From Desulfatibacillum sp. (GTDB lineage: Bacteria; Desulfobacterota; Desulfobacteria; Desulfobacterales; Desulfatibacillaceae), in assembly GCA_016342355.1 (NCBI GenBank), contig JAEINP010000051.1, positions 1 through 33,060 of the forward strand: a stretch of 33,060 bases of DNA. Reading direction: 5' to 3'. Made by a program: the position numbers and the translations under genes. How positions within the stretch are numbered: the first letter of the stretch is position 1; every line of letters begins with the position of its first letter. This document shows, one piece after another, positions 24,112-32,983 of this stretch. Below the pieces are notes generated by a model. The model was not told the origin of the DNA. It saw only the letters and a list, made by a program, of their open reading frames with translations, and made no database searches.

Positions 24112-24615
24112 CTAGGGCATTAAATCGAGAGGACTTACTCCGCGCCTGGCTGCTACTGCCTCCCGGGTTTCCAGAGATTTAAGCCCTTCGATGGTGGCCT
24201 TGACCACGTTATGGGGGTTATGGGAGCCCATGCATTTGGTGAGGATGTTGCCGATGCCGACAGCTTCCAGCACGGCACGCACAGCGCCTCCTGCGATGAC
24301 CCCTGTACCTGGTCTGGCAGGTTTAAGCAGCACCTTGCCAGCCCCAAAGCGCCCGATAACTTCGAAGGGAATGGTCTGATTGACGACGGAAATGCGGACC
24401 ATGGAGCGTTTGGCTGCTTCCACACCTTTACGGATGGCTTCCGGGACTTCCCCGGCTTTACCCAATCCGCTGCCCACACGTCCTTCACCGTCTCCCACCA
24501 CAACCACGGCGGAGAAGGAGAAGCGCCGACCGCCTTTGACAACTTTGGCAACGCGGCTGATGTGCACTACCTTATCGATATATTCTTTTTCATCTCGTTC
24601 TAGTTTATTCTGCAA
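24112..24615 (-). CDS. rpsE: 30S ribosomal protein S5
   Basis: 167 aa from a TTG at 24615, preceded by AAGGAGG with 8-nt spacing. S5 contributes to decoding accuracy. Landmarks are [55 protein letters not shown] and the [13 protein letters not shown] stretch. The TTG start is supported by the spacing and by the absence of a better start. Confidence 0.96.
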   Translation of the reverse strand: MQNKLERDEKEYIDKVVHISRVAKVVKGGRRFSFSAVVVVGDGEGRVGSGLGKAGEVPEAIRKGVEAAKRSMVRISVVNQTIPFEVIGRFGAGKVLLKPARPGTGVIAGGAVRAVLEAVGIGNILTKCMGSHNPHNVVKATIEGLKSLETREAVAARRGVSPLDLMP

Positions 24616-24633
24616 GACCCAAGCCTCCTTGGC

Positions 24634-25002
24634 CTAAAATTCCAACCCGTCTTCGCGGGCGCCGGTGGACACAGCTTTCACGCGACCATGGTACTTGAAC
24701 CCGTTACGGTCAAAAACCACACTGGTCACTCCCTTTTCCTTGGCCCTTTGGGCTACGAGTTTGCCCACGAACTGGGCAGCCTCAACCTTTCCGGAAAACT
24801 CGCCGTGATCTTTGATTTCCTTATCCAGAGTAGAGGCCCCGGCGATGGTTTGGCCGGTTTCGTCCACAATCACCTGCGCGTAAATGTGCTTGGCGCTACG
24901 AAAAACGGTCAGCCTGGGCCGTTCCTGGGTTCCGAAGAGTTTTTTACGGACCCTTTTTTTACGTTTTTCGTGGGTTTTCTGTTTTAAACTTAATTTTCCC
25001 AT
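24634..25002 (-). CDS. rplR: 50S ribosomal protein L18
   Basis: 122 aa from the ATG at 25002 ([20 protein letters not shown]), the normal start; a longer frame is not supported by the family. L18 binds 5S r[24 protein letters not shown] and the end [16 protein letters not shown] are diagnostic. It lies 51 nt after rplF and 18 nt before rpsE. Confidence 0.96.
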   Translation of the reverse strand: MGKLSLKQKTHEKRKKRVRKKLFGTQERPRLTVFRSAKHIYAQVIVDETGQTIAGASTLDKEIKDHGEFSGKVEAAQFVGKLVAQRAKEKGVTSVVFDRNGFKYHGRVKAVSTGAREDGLEF

Positions 25003-25053
25003 GGTTATTACCCAGCATTCTGCCTTTTTAAAAGTTTGTAGCAAGATTTCCAA

Positions 25054-25593
25054 TCACGATGTGCCGGATTTACCTGCCTTGCGAATGATGTTCTCTTCAG
25101 CGAATTTGATGCCTTTACCCTTGTAAGGCTCGGGGGGCCTTAAGGCTCTGATGGAGGCTGCGGTTTGACCCAGCAGTTCCTTATCAATGCCTTCCAGGGT
25201 AATATTATTCTTTTTATCAACTTCAACGGTGATGCCCTGAGGCAAAGAGAATACAACGGGATGGGAGAAGCCCAGAGCCAGGTTAAGAACCTGTCCGTTG
25301 GCTTCGACTTTATAACCGATTCCGTTGACTTCCAGAACCCGTTTGAAGCCGGTGGTCACGCCAGTCACCATATTGGCGATCAGGGCGCGTACGAGGCCTT
25401 GAATTGCCCCTACGTTCCTGTTTTCACCAATGATAACCACGTTCACCACATCTCCGTCCACTTGTAATTCCACATCAGGGTGGAGAGAGCGTTCCAGCTT
25501 GCCCTTTGCACCCTGGACGGTCACCATGCCGTTGGACACGGTGATTGTTGTTTTTGCCGGTAATGGAATCGGCTTTTTTCCTACCCGGGACAT
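25054..25593 (-). CDS. rplF: 50S ribosomal protein L6
   Basis: 179 aa from the ATG at 25593, with AAGGAG upstream (MSRVGKKPIPLPAKT). L6 lies near the sarcin-ricin loop, where translational GTPases bind. VQGAKGKLERSLHPDV, LVRALIANMVTGVT and RPPEPYKGKGIKF are typical. The 114-nt spacer upstream of it contains overlapping hairpins. Confidence 0.97.
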   Translation of the reverse strand: MSRVGKKPIPLPAKTTITVSNGMVTVQGAKGKLERSLHPDVELQVDGDVVNVVIIGENRNVGAIQGLVRALIANMVTGVTTGFKRVLEVNGIGYKVEANGQVLNLALGFSHPVVFSLPQGITVEVDKKNNITLEGIDKELLGQTAASIRALRPPEPYKGKGIKFAEENIIRKAGKSGTS

Positions 25594-25646
25594 TGCAAAC
25601 TCCTTGCACAATTCAAACCGCAACCTGGGTTATAGTATTCACATTT

Positions 25647-25705
25647 GACGCATCGCGTCGGGCCATACTAGTATCTGGCCCCCTACTGGTCGCAAGACAA
25701 GGGGG
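25647..25705 (-). promoter_or_regulatory. Overlapping hairpins in the rpsH-rplF spacer
   Basis: Three inverted repeats lie in sequence: CCCCCT (25679-25684) with AGGGGG (25700-25705); GGGCCA (25660-25665) with TGGCCC (25676-25681); and GACGC (25647-25651) with GCGTC (25655-25659). The first two share bases 25679-25681 and so cannot form together in the transcript. This layout is compatible with a conformational switch or autoregulatory site; it is inference. Confidence 0.45.
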
Positions 25706-25707
25706 GA

Positions 25708-26106
25708 TTACCAGACTTTGCAGATCACCTCACCGCCCACGTTTTTCTGTCTAGCATCGCGGTCGGTCATAACGCCCCTGGACGTGGTGAGAATGGCACT
25801 GCCCATTCCTTGAAGGATAGGCTTGACATCCTTGGCCTTCATATACACACGGCGACCTGGGCGGCTGACCCTTTCGATCCCGTATATAACAGGGGCCTGA
25901 CTGGGTCCATACTTGAGGTATACACGCAAAATGCCCTGCTTGTCGTCCTTGATGACCTTATAATTCTTAATGAAACCTTCATCCTTAAGAACCTTGGCCA
26001 CGTCAATTTTTACATTAGAGGCAGGGATGTCCACCTGAGCAAACCGGGCTTTAACGCCATTCCGGATTCTGGTGAGCATGTCCGCCAATGGATCTGTCAT
26101 TCCCAT
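25708..26106 (-). CDS. rpsH: 30S ribosomal protein S8
   Basis: 132 aa from the ATG at 26106, with GGAGA 6-7 nt upstream; an ATG two codons later is also possible. S8 is a primary 16S rRNA binder and, in E. coli, the repressor of the spc operon. TDPLADMLTRIRNGVKA, RVYLKYGPSQAPVI and the end TTSRGVMTDRDARQKNVGG are diagnostic. Confidence 0.97.
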   Translation of the reverse strand: MGMTDPLADMLTRIRNGVKARFAQVDIPASNVKIDVAKVLKDEGFIKNYKVIKDDKQGILRVYLKYGPSQAPVIYGIERVSRPGRRVYMKAKDVKPILQGMGSAILTTSRGVMTDRDARQKNVGGEVICKVW

Positions 26107-26182
26107 CAAACTTCTCCGTTATCATTAACAACATACCCTTTTGGGGGTTACCCCGGGTATGGGCTTTTGGCACAAGTGCAGT

Positions 26183-26368
26183 TTACCAGCTCGATTTTAC
26201 CACCCCAGGAAGAAGGCCTTCGGACGCCATGCTCCGAAAGCAGATCCTGCAAATGCCAAATTTCCGGATGAAGGCTCTTGGCCTGCCGCACAAAGGGCAC
26301 CTGTTATATGCCCTGGCCTTAAACTTCGGTTTACGCTGCGCTTTAATACAAAGGGATTTCCTTGCCAA
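26183..26368 (-). CDS. rpsN: 30S ribosomal protein S14, zinc-binding type
   Basis: 61 aa from a TTG at 26368, with AAGGAGG upstream. This is the short C+ form, carrying CPLCGRP and CRICFR as two CxxC pairs that bind zinc (C24, C27, C40, C43). Family end is [10 protein letters not shown]. It lies between rplE and rpsH as usual. No C- paralogue was seen in the window. Confidence 0.96.
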   Translation of the reverse strand: MARKSLCIKAQRKPKFKARAYNRCPLCGRPRAFIRKFGICRICFRSMASEGLLPGVVKSSW

Positions 26369-26406
26369 ACCTACCTCCTTGACTGACCGCCGGCTCTTAG
26401 AGCCCG

Positions 26407-26946
26407 TTACTTTCTGAACGGCATTCCCAAGAGCGTCAGCAACCTCCGCCCTTCCTCATCGGTCTTGGCCGTTGTGACAATGGTGATGTTTAAGCCCTTG
26501 ACTTTATCAATTCTATCATAATTGATTTCAGGGAAGATAATTTGTTCCCGAATGCCAAGGGTGTAATTTCCCATGCCGTCAAAGGCTTTGGGGGAGATTC
26601 CCCGAAAGTCGCGCACACGGGGCAGGGTGACATTGACCAGTTTGTTCAGGAAGTCGTACATTCTATCCCGACGCAGGGTGACTGTCACTCCGATGGGCAT
26701 TCCGGCCCGCAGTTTGAAGGCGGCGATGGATTTTTTGGCCTTGGTGATGACGGGTTTTTGCCCGGCGATCAAGGTGAGTTCGTCCACAGCGCCTTCCAAA
26801 ATTTTGTTATTCTGGATTGCCTCCCCAAGCCCCATATTCAGGACCACTTTTGACAAGCGGGGAATTTGCATCACGTTGGAATACTTAAATTCTTCCCGAA
26901 GCTTGGGCGCCAGATTTTCTTGGTATTCAATCTTCAAGCTCGACAT
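26407..26946 (-). CDS. rplE: 50S ribosomal protein L5
   Basis: 179 aa from the ATG at 26946. L5 binds 5S rRNA in the central protuberance. [40 protein letters not shown] and the block [20 protein letters not shown] are typical. It lies 26 nt after rplX. Confidence 0.97.
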   Translation of the reverse strand: MSSLKIEYQENLAPKLREEFKYSNVMQIPRLSKVVLNMGLGEAIQNNKILEGAVDELTLIAGQKPVITKAKKSIAAFKLRAGMPIGVTVTLRRDRMYDFLNKLVNVTLPRVRDFRGISPKAFDGMGNYTLGIREQIIFPEINYDRIDKVKGLNITIVTTAKTDEEGRRLLTLLGMPFRK

Positions 26947-26972
26947 TCTTCAATCCTCCGCCAACCGGCGTG

Positions 26973-27296
26973 TTAGTCCAGGGATTCGTTGCATTTGGGA
27001 CAAACCCGGACCTTTTTTCCGTCTTCCAACACCCGGCTGGCCGCTCGAACAGGTGCCACGCACTTGCCGCACATAACCATTACGTTGGACCAGTGGATAG
27101 GGGCTTCCATATCGATGATGCCACCTTGTTTGGTCATACCGCCTGGTTTTTGGTGCCGTTTGACCATATTCAGATTCTCAACGATAACCTTCTCTTTTTC
27201 TGCCAGGACCCTGAGCACATTGCCGATTTTACCTTTTTCTTTACCGGCAATGACTTTGACCCTGTCGCCTTTTTTTATGGGGCAAGCCTTGTTCAT
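26973..27296 (-). CDS. rplX: 50S ribosomal protein L24
   Basis: 107 aa from the ATG at 27296. L24 initiates 50S assembly. KKGDRVKVIAGKEKGKIGNV is the KOW motif, and MVKRHQKPGG and IIDMEAPIHWSNV follow. A C-terminal CGKC with CPKC pair suggests a bound zinc, as in some bacterial L24 proteins. Confidence 0.96.
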   Translation of the reverse strand: MNKACPIKKGDRVKVIAGKEKGKIGNVLRVLAEKEKVIVENLNMVKRHQKPGGMTKQGGIIDMEAPIHWSNVMVMCGKCVAPVRAASRVLEDGKKVRVCPKCNESLD

Positions 27297-27330
27297 TTTG
27301 TTGGCCTCTCCTGCACCGCCCTTGACCGAA

Positions 27331-27699
27331 TTAAAGTACTTCCGGCGCCAGGGAAATGATTTTCATAAACTTTTTTGCCCGGAGCTCCCTGGCAACAGGT
27401 CCGAAGATACGGGTGCCAACGGGTTCCTTTTGGGCATTGATCAACACCGCAGAGTTGTCATCGAACCGGATATACGTTCCGTCGCTACGGCGTATTTCCT
27501 TTTTGGTCCGGACAATGACGGCTTTCATGACGTCGCCCTTTTTCACCTTGGAGTTGGGAATGGCTTCCTTGATGGAGACCACGATAATGTCGCCCACTGA
27601 AGCATAACGGCGTTTGGATCCTCCCAAAACCTTGATGCATCCGAGCTCCTTGGCCCCTGAGTTATCAGCAACCGTCAGCCTGGTTTCTGTTTGAATCAT
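27331..27699 (-). CDS. rplN: 50S ribosomal protein L14
   Basis: 122 aa, the near-universal length, from the ATG at 27699 preceded by GGGGTG; the longer upstream frame is not part of L14. [40 protein letters not shown] and the end [14 protein letters not shown] are essentially canonical. L14 forms an intersubunit bridge. Confidence 0.97.
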   Translation of the reverse strand: MIQTETRLTVADNSGAKELGCIKVLGGSKRRYASVGDIIVVSIKEAIPNSKVKKGDVMKAVIVRTKKEIRRSDGTYIRFDDNSAVLINAQKEPVGTRIFGPVARELRAKKFMKIISLAPEVL

Positions 27700-27716
27700 T
27701 TCATCACCCCTATTAC

Positions 27717-27974
27717 CTAGACCGATTTTTCCAGAATCTGGGTTACTCGCCACCTCTTGGTCTTGGAAAGAGGCCTGGATTCCGCAATCTGCACCAAGTC
27801 CCCCATACCGCAACTGTTAGTCTCGTCATGGGCCGAGTAACGGGCGCGCCTTTTAATGTACTTTTTGTAGAGGGGGTGTTTTACGGTTCTTTCGATCAGG
27901 ACTACGACCGTCTTGTCCATGCGGTCGCTAACCACCGTCCCCACCATCCGTTTCTTGTTTCCTCGTTCCTTCAT
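27717..27974 (-). CDS. rpsQ: 30S ribosomal protein S17
   Basis: 85 aa from the ATG at 27974; a TTG three codons upstream is possible, and neither has a strong ribosome binding site. S17 is an OB-fold primary 16S binder. [37 protein letters not shown] and the [13 protein letters not shown] stretch are diagnostic. It lies 17 nt before rplN and 29 nt after rpmC. Confidence 0.96.
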   Translation of the reverse strand: MKERGNKKRMVGTVVSDRMDKTVVVLIERTVKHPLYKKYIKRRARYSAHDETNSCGMGDLVQIAESRPLSKTKRWRVTQILEKSV

Positions 27975-28003
27975 AGTCCGCAAACCCGTATGCCTGAAAA
28001 GGG

Positions 28004-28192
28004 TTATTTTTCCACTTCTTTCAAAATAGTCTTCAACCGGGCCATGTCTTTCCTGGCTTTGGTCAAACGCGCGGAATTTTCCAGCTGTCCGGTAGCGTGC
28101 CGAAACCGCAGGTTAAACATCTCCTGGTTGGTGTCGTCTATTTTGCGGCGGATTTCCTCCGCTCCCAGTTCCCTGATTTCTTTTGCCTTCAT
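28004..28192 (-). CDS. rpmC: 50S ribosomal protein L29
   Basis: 62 aa from the ATG at 28192 ([20 protein letters not shown]). It is a two-helix protein at the tunnel exit near the trigger-factor and SRP sites. [15 protein letters not shown]-type core (here [15 protein letters not shown]) is typical. It starts 2 nt after the rplP stop. Confidence 0.96.
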   Translation of the reverse strand: MKAKEIRELGAEEIRRKIDDTNQEMFNLRFRHATGQLENSARLTKARKDMARLKTILKEVEK

Positions 28193-28194
28193 TG

Positions 28195-28602
28195 TCAGCT
28201 CCGTGCCACAATCTTTGTCTTGATAGGCAGTTTGTGCGCAGCCAGGCGCAGAGCCTCGGCAGCCATTTCGTAGGAAATACCGTCCATTTCGTACAAGATT
28301 CTGCCTGGTTTGATCACAGCCACCCAACCTTCGGGAGCGCCTTTACCTTTACCCATCCTGACTTCCGCGGGTTTTTTGGTGTAGGGTTTGTCCGGGAAGA
28401 TTCTGATCCAGATTTTCCCGCCCCTTTTTACGTGGCGTGTCATGGCAATACGGGCGGCTTCTATCTGACGGCTGCTGATGGTTCCGCATTCCGCGGCCTG
28501 AAGTCCGAACTGGCCAAATGTCAGGGTACCGCCACGGCGGGCCGCTCCCCGCATGCGCCCTTTTTGCACCTTACGGTGTTTTACTTTTTTAGGACTAAGC
28601 AT
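28195..28602 (-). CDS. rplP: 50S ribosomal protein L16
   Basis: 135 aa from the ATG at 28602. L16 contacts A-site tRNA and organises the peptidyl transferase centre. [39 protein letters not shown], and [19 protein letters not shown] are diagnostic. A short hairpin (CATGGC/GCCATG at 28622-28640) lies in the 57-nt spacer before it. Confidence 0.97.
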   Translation of the reverse strand: MLSPKKVKHRKVQKGRMRGAARRGGTLTFGQFGLQAAECGTISSRQIEAARIAMTRHVKRGGKIWIRIFPDKPYTKKPAEVRMGKGKGAPEGWVAVIKPGRILYEMDGISYEMAAEALRLAAHKLPIKTKIVARS

Positions 28603-28659
28603 GGCCTAACTACTCCTATCACATGGCTATGAGTGCCATGGGTTAACTTGATCTCACAC

Positions 28660-29319
28660 CTAAGCTGCGGAGGCTACTGCCTCAGTGTCGCTTTTAAGGA
28701 TTTCACCCTTAAAGATAAAGACTTTCACCCCGATCACCCCGTAAGTGGTGTGGGCTTCGGTGTATCCGTAATCAATATCTGCTCTCAAAGTATGCAGGGG
28801 CATGCGGCCTTCCCGGTACCATTCCCGGCGGGCCATTTCGGCGCCGCCCAAACGGCCGGCAGCCATGATTTTCACCCCTTGTGCTCCGAAACGCATGGCT
28901 GAACTGATGCCCCGTTTCATAGCCCGGCGAAAAGCGACCCGGCGTTCCAGCTGGCTGGCAACATTCTCAGCCACCAGTTGGGCGTCCAGTTCCGGCTTTC
29001 TCACCTCCTGGATATCGATGAGGACTTCCTGCGTCACCATCTTTTCCAGTTCTTTTTTCAACTGTTCGATTTCCGCACCCTTTTTTCCGATTACTATACC
29101 GGGCCTGGCAGCAAAGACACGCAGTCGTACACGCCTGCCTGAGCGTTCGATCTCGATCTTGGATATACCGGCGTGGTGCAACTTTTTCTTAAGGAACTTG
29201 CGCAGATTAAAATCCTCGCGGATGTACTCTGCGTACTTTCCTTTTTCAGCATACCACCGAGAATCCCAAGTCTTAACGATTCCCAGTCTTAATCCAATGG
29301 GATTTACCTTCTGGCCCAC
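28660..29319 (-). CDS. rpsC: 30S ribosomal protein S3
   Basis: 219 aa from a GTG at 29319, with AAGGAGG 5 nt upstream. S3 forms the mRNA entry channel. [19 protein letters not shown] start, KH-domain [20 protein letters not shown], and [20 protein letters not shown] are diagnostic. It lies 22 nt after rplV. Confidence 0.97.
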   Translation of the reverse strand: MGQKVNPIGLRLGIVKTWDSRWYAEKGKYAEYIREDFNLRKFLKKKLHHAGISKIEIERSGRRVRLRVFAARPGIVIGKKGAEIEQLKKELEKMVTQEVLIDIQEVRKPELDAQLVAENVASQLERRVAFRRAMKRGISSAMRFGAQGVKIMAAGRLGGAEMARREWYREGRMPLHTLRADIDYGYTEAHTTYGVIGVKVFIFKGEILKSDTEAVASAA

Positions 29320-29341
29320 GTAATCCTCCTTATGCGGCGCA

Positions 29342-29668
29342 TCATTGCTCCAAAACCACGGTTATATGGCTTGTGCGTTTTAAGATTCTGGCCCCACGGC
29401 CCTGGGCGCGGGCCCTGAATCTTTTCAGAGTAGGCCCTTGGTCGGCGGTAACGCCTTTGATAACCAGGTCGTCCACATCCACTCCGCCTACTTCAGCATT
29501 AGCCACTGCAGACCGGATAATCTTGGCAATTATGGCTGCGGATTTCTGGGGCATAAACTGTAAGGCATTGAGCCCTGCTTCCACCGGTTTCCCCTTCACT
29601 GCGTCGGCGACCTTGCGGACTTTTTGAGGAGAAACACGCATGAACTTAGCTTTTGCTTTTACTTGCAT
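29342..29668 (-). CDS. rplV: 50S ribosomal protein L22
   Basis: 108 aa from the ATG at 29668. L22 extends a beta-hairpin into the exit tunnel; the loop here is [20 protein letters not shown]. The N-terminal [20 protein letters not shown] is typical. Its length is the family norm. It lies 27 nt after rpsS. Confidence 0.97.
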   Translation of the reverse strand: MQVKAKAKFMRVSPQKVRKVADAVKGKPVEAGLNALQFMPQKSAAIIAKIIRSAVANAEVGGVDVDDLVIKGVTADQGPTLKRFRARAQGRGARILKRTSHITVVLEQ

Positions 29669-29695
29669 TTTTAACCAGTCCTCTACCGGGCCTTG

Positions 29696-29974
29696 TTATT
29701 TGCCCCGGCTCTTTTTGTCTCCGGCGTGCCCGTAGAAGGTCCTTGTCGGCGAGAATTCCCCCAGTTTGTGCCCAACCATATTCTCGGTCACAAAAACCGG
29801 GAGGAACTTCCTGCCGTTATGCACAGCCAGGGTCAGGCCCACCATCTCAGGGATTATGGTTGAACGCCGGGACCAGGTGCGGATAACCCTTTTGCTACGG
29901 CTTTCCTGGGCAACCATAACCTTGTTCAGTAATTTCGGCTCGATAAACGGCCCTTTTTTTAATGACCGAGGCAT
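29696..29974 (-). CDS. rpsS: 30S ribosomal protein S19
   Basis: 92 aa from the ATG at 29974, with GGAG 5 nt upstream. S19 sits in the head of the 30S with S13. [35 protein letters not shown] and [16 protein letters not shown] are diagnostic. Confidence 0.97.
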   Translation of the reverse strand: MPRSLKKGPFIEPKLLNKVMVAQESRSKRVIRTWSRRSTIIPEMVGLTLAVHNGRKFLPVFVTENMVGHKLGEFSPTRTFYGHAGDKKSRGK

Positions 29975-30005
29975 AACCACTCCTAAATTGAATGCATTTT
30001 AACGC

Positions 30006-30827
30006 TTATTTGCGCTTCCGTACGATGAACTTATCGGTTGTCTTATTCTTCCGTGTTTTGTACCCCTTGCTGGGCATACCCCAGGGAGAACACGGATGAC
30101 GGCCACCGGAAGAACGCCCTTCACCACCGCCCATGGGATGGTCTACGGGGTTCATGGCTACGCCACGGACACTGGGCCGACGACCGAGCCAACGTTTACG
30201 GCCGGCTTTACCGATGGCCATGTTTTCGTGCTCCACGTTGCCGACTTGTCCGATGGTGGCCATGCATTTAAGCAGGACCAGGCGAACTTCACCGGAGGGC
30301 AGGCGAACTTGGGCGTACTTGCCTTCCTTGGCCACAAGTTGAGCAAAAGTGCCGGCGCCGCGAACGATTTGTCCGCCTTTGCCAATCTTGAGCTCGATAT
30401 TATGGATCTGAGTGCCCAGGGGAATGCTTCCGATGGGCAAGGCATTGCCGGGCTTGATATCTGCTGCCGGTCCGCTTTCCACCATATCGCCTACTCCCAG
30501 ATTAACCGGGGCGATGATGTACCTTTTTTCTCCGTCGACGTAATGGAGAAGAGCCAGGCGGGCTCCGCGGTTGGGATCGTATTCAATGGCGGCTACCTTG
30601 GCGGGTATGCCGGTTTTATTCCGTTTGAAATCCACGATCCGGTACTGCCTGCGGGTTCCTCCCCCGTGATGCCGACAGGTGATGCGTCCGTTGGCATTCC
30701 TGCCGCCGCTTTTTTTGATCACCTTCAACAGGCTTTTTTCAGGGGTCTTTTTGGTAATTTCCTCAAAGGTCCCGAATTCTTGAAACCGCCTGCCTGGCGA
30801 AGTGGGTTTTGATTTTCTGACCGCCAT
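30006..30827 (-). CDS. rplB: 50S ribosomal protein L2
   Basis: 273 aa from the ATG at 30827, with GGGAGGA upstream; the upstream extension is not family-like. L2 is needed for subunit joining and peptidyl transfer. [20 protein letters not shown], the basic central block and the C-terminal [20 protein letters not shown], which contains the conserved His, are all present. Confidence 0.97.
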   Translation of the reverse strand: MAVRKSKPTSPGRRFQEFGTFEEITKKTPEKSLLKVIKKSGGRNANGRITCRHHGGGTRRQYRIVDFKRNKTGIPAKVAAIEYDPNRGARLALLHYVDGEKRYIIAPVNLGVGDMVESGPAADIKPGNALPIGSIPLGTQIHNIELKIGKGGQIVRGAGTFAQLVAKEGKYAQVRLPSGEVRLVLLKCMATIGQVGNVEHENMAIGKAGRKRWLGRRPSVRGVAMNPVDHPMGGGEGRSSGGRHPCSPWGMPSKGYKTRKNKTTDKFIVRKRK

Positions 30828-30902
30828 GGGTCGTCCTCCCAATTGAATTTGCCGCGCACATTGTCCGCGGCAAGATACCTATCTTGTTAAAACACGCCTG
30901 CC

Positions 30903-31190
30903 TTAAACACCGTCGAAGAAATCAATTTTGGCGCCGGGGACCAAGGTGACCATGGCCTTTTTCCAATCACGTTTTTTACCCATGATTTTGCCGCGGCGTT
31001 TGAATTTTCCCAGGACCTTGGAGGTCCGGACATCCAACACCTTGACCTTGAAGATTTTTTCGATGGCCCGGGCAATCTCCACCTTATTGGCCTTTTTGTC
31101 AACCTCAAAGGTGAGTTGGTTGAATTCTTCTTTCTGGATGGTGCTTTTTTCAGTCACAACCGGCCGCTTGATGATGGTGTATGCGTCCAT
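30903..31190 (-). CDS. rplW: 50S ribosomal protein L23
   Basis: 95 aa from the ATG at 31190, overlapping the rplD stop by one nucleotide (TAATG). L23 is the docking site for trigger factor and SRP at the tunnel exit. IIKRPVVTEKSTIQKEEFN, FEVDKKANKVEIARAIEKIF and GKKRDWKKAMVTL are typical. Confidence 0.96.
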   Translation of the reverse strand: MDAYTIIKRPVVTEKSTIQKEEFNQLTFEVDKKANKVEIARAIEKIFKVKVLDVRTSKVLGKFKRRGKIMGKKRDWKKAMVTLVPGAKIDFFDGV

Positions 31191-31810
31191 TAGAGCAACC
31201 TCCCCTCAATGTCTTCGATAGCACCTTGTGCCAGGATCAGGTTGCCATACTTTAAAATGTCATACACGTTCAGTCCGGCGATGGGCAGGACCTTCACGCC
31301 TCTCACATTCCTGGCTGAGAGCTCCAGGTTGGTTTCCGTGCCTTTGGTGACGATAAGAACGTTTTTCACGCCCATGGCCGCCATGGCATTGGTGAAGGCT
31401 TTGGTCTTGATTTCCGGCAGTTCCATGTCATCCACGACCTTCAACTGGTTATCGGCCAGTTTGGTGGTCAAGGCCATTCTAAGGGCAGATCTTCTGACCT
31501 TTTTGGGGACCTTATACGAGTAGTCCCGCGGATGAGGACCGAAGACCACGCCACCGCCTCTCAGAAGAGGGGATTTGATGTCGCCTTTCCGAGCGCGGCC
31601 TGTACCCTTTTGGCGATAGAGCTTCCTTGTACTTCCGCGAACATCGGAGCGGTTTTTAACACAAACGGTGCCTGCCCGCCTGTTAGCCAGTTGCATGACC
31701 ACCACTTCGTGGAGCACGCTGACCTTAACTTCCACCCCAAAAATCTCGTCGGTAAGGTCTATTTCGGAAACCTTTTCACCGCTTAAATTGCAAACTTCTA
31801 CCTTTGCCAT
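31190..31810 (-). CDS. rplD: 50S ribosomal protein L4
   Basis: 206 aa from the ATG at 31810. L4 lines the tunnel constriction and in E. coli represses the S10 operon. The tunnel loop reads KGTGRARKGDIKSPLLRGGG, followed by FGPHPRDYSYKVPKKVRR. The end LNVYDILKYGNLILAQGAI is typical. Confidence 0.97.
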   Translation of the reverse strand: MAKVEVCNLSGEKVSEIDLTDEIFGVEVKVSVLHEVVVMQLANRRAGTVCVKNRSDVRGSTRKLYRQKGTGRARKGDIKSPLLRGGGVVFGPHPRDYSYKVPKKVRRSALRMALTTKLADNQLKVVDDMELPEIKTKAFTNAMAAMGVKNVLIVTKGTETNLELSARNVRGVKVLPIAGLNVYDILKYGNLILAQGAIEDIEGRLL

Positions 31811-31868
31811 AACTATGCCTCATATCGCTTTCACGCGAAGGAGCTGAACCACATTCCGCCCCGTTGGT

Positions 31869-32504
31869 TTACTTACTGCCAAACCTCAGTTTCCTGAGTT
31901 CCACGACACCTGATTTGGCTCCGGGAACCGCCCCTTTAAGAAGGATGAGGTTTTGATCCGGCCGGATATCCACGATTTCCAGGTTCCTCACCGTATGCCT
32001 GTCGTCACCATAATGTCCGGGCATTTTTTTGCCCTTGATGACCTTGGCAGGCCAAGCGCTGCAGCCGATGGAACCAGGCTTCCGTTGGCAACGGCCACCG
32101 TGGGTTTTTCTCCCGCCGTGGAAGCCATGTCTTTTCATGACTCCGGCAAAACCCCGGCCTTTTGAGAGGCCTGACACGTCCACCTTTTCGCCGATGGCGA
32201 AGAGCTCTGTGCTGATGGTCTGACCCAATTCGAATTCCTCGGGCTTATCCACGGCGAATTCTTTGAGCATACTAAAAGCCTGCCCGCCGCTTTTGGCAAA
32301 GTGCCCGGCCTCGGGTTTATTCGTATGGCTTGCCTTTTTGGATCCAAAACCTAGCTGTAGGGCATTGTATCCGTCTTTGTCCTTGGTCTTGATTTGGGTT
32401 ACCACGCAAGGCCCGGCTTCAATAACCGTAACCGGCACATGGCGCCCGTTAGACGAGAAAAGACCGGTCATCCCCAGTTTTTTTCCCAATATTCCTTTAC
32501 TCAT
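31869..32504 (-). CDS. rplC: 50S ribosomal protein L3
   Basis: 211 aa from the ATG at 32504. L3 initiates 50S assembly and extends a loop toward the peptidyl transferase centre. MSKGILGKKLGMTGLFSSNG, KGRGFAGVMKRHGFHGG, RKPGSIGCSAWPAKVIKGKK and GHYGDDRHTVRNLEIVDI are diagnostic. Confidence 0.97.
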   Translation of the reverse strand: MSKGILGKKLGMTGLFSSNGRHVPVTVIEAGPCVVTQIKTKDKDGYNALQLGFGSKKASHTNKPEAGHFAKSGGQAFSMLKEFAVDKPEEFELGQTISTELFAIGEKVDVSGLSKGRGFAGVMKRHGFHGGRKTHGGRCQRKPGSIGCSAWPAKVIKGKKMPGHYGDDRHTVRNLEIVDIRPDQNLILLKGAVPGAKSGVVELRKLRFGSK

Positions 32505-32547
32505 GGCCTGTCACTTCCTGACTTAGTGTATCCTACCCCTTGGTTCT

Positions 32548-32599
32548 GCTTTTTTCCGGTAAGGGGAAAAAGCCCGCGCCATTTTGTTGAACAAATGGC
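32548..32599 (-). promoter_or_regulatory. Two hairpins in the rpsJ-rplC spacer
   Basis: GCTTTTTTCC (32548-32557) pairs with GGGGAAAAAGC (32563-32573), allowing one G-U. GCCATTT (32578-32584) pairs with AAATGGC (32593-32599). They lie in a 143-nt gap between genes that are usually close together, so a regulatory or processing role is plausible but not shown. Confidence 0.42.
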
Positions 32600-32647
32600 T
32601 TTCATGGCCGCTGGGACAGAAAATTGCTTTTAAGGACATTCCCCGGA

Positions 32648-32959
32648 TCAAACCTTAATTTCAACATCCACGCCGGGGGAGAGGTCCAGTTTCATGAGAG
32701 CGTCCACTGTCTGTTGGGTCGGTTCCAGAATGTCCAACAGTCTTTTGTGGGTCCTTACCTCGAACTGCTCCCGCGATTTCTTATCCACATGGGGCGAACG
32801 AAGGACGCAGTATTTGTTGATCCGTGTAGGTAGCGGAATAGGTCCCACAACCTTTGCCCCTGTGCGTCTGGCGGTATCGACTATGTCGGCGGCTGACTGA
32901 TCCAAGAGTTTATGATCATAAGCCTTAAGCCGAATCCGTATTTTGTCATTCATCAACAT
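32648..32959 (-). CDS. rpsJ: 30S ribosomal protein S10
   Basis: 103 aa from the ATG at 32959; an ATG two codons later (32953) is an alternative. S10 is also the antitermination factor Nus[38 protein letters not shown] and [20 protein letters not shown] are canonical. It lies 24 nt after the tuf stop, the standard str-S10 junction. Confidence 0.97.
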   Translation of the reverse strand: MLMNDKIRIRLKAYDHKLLDQSAADIVDTARRTGAKVVGPIPLPTRINKYCVLRSPHVDKKSREQFEVRTHKRLLDILEPTQQTVDALMKLDLSPGVDVEIKV

Positions 32960-32983
32960 GGTATAAACCCATTATCCTTGCTT

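Noticed and set aside
30096-30812. Plus-strand 238-codon frame
   Set aside because: It is antisense to rplB, a certain gene.
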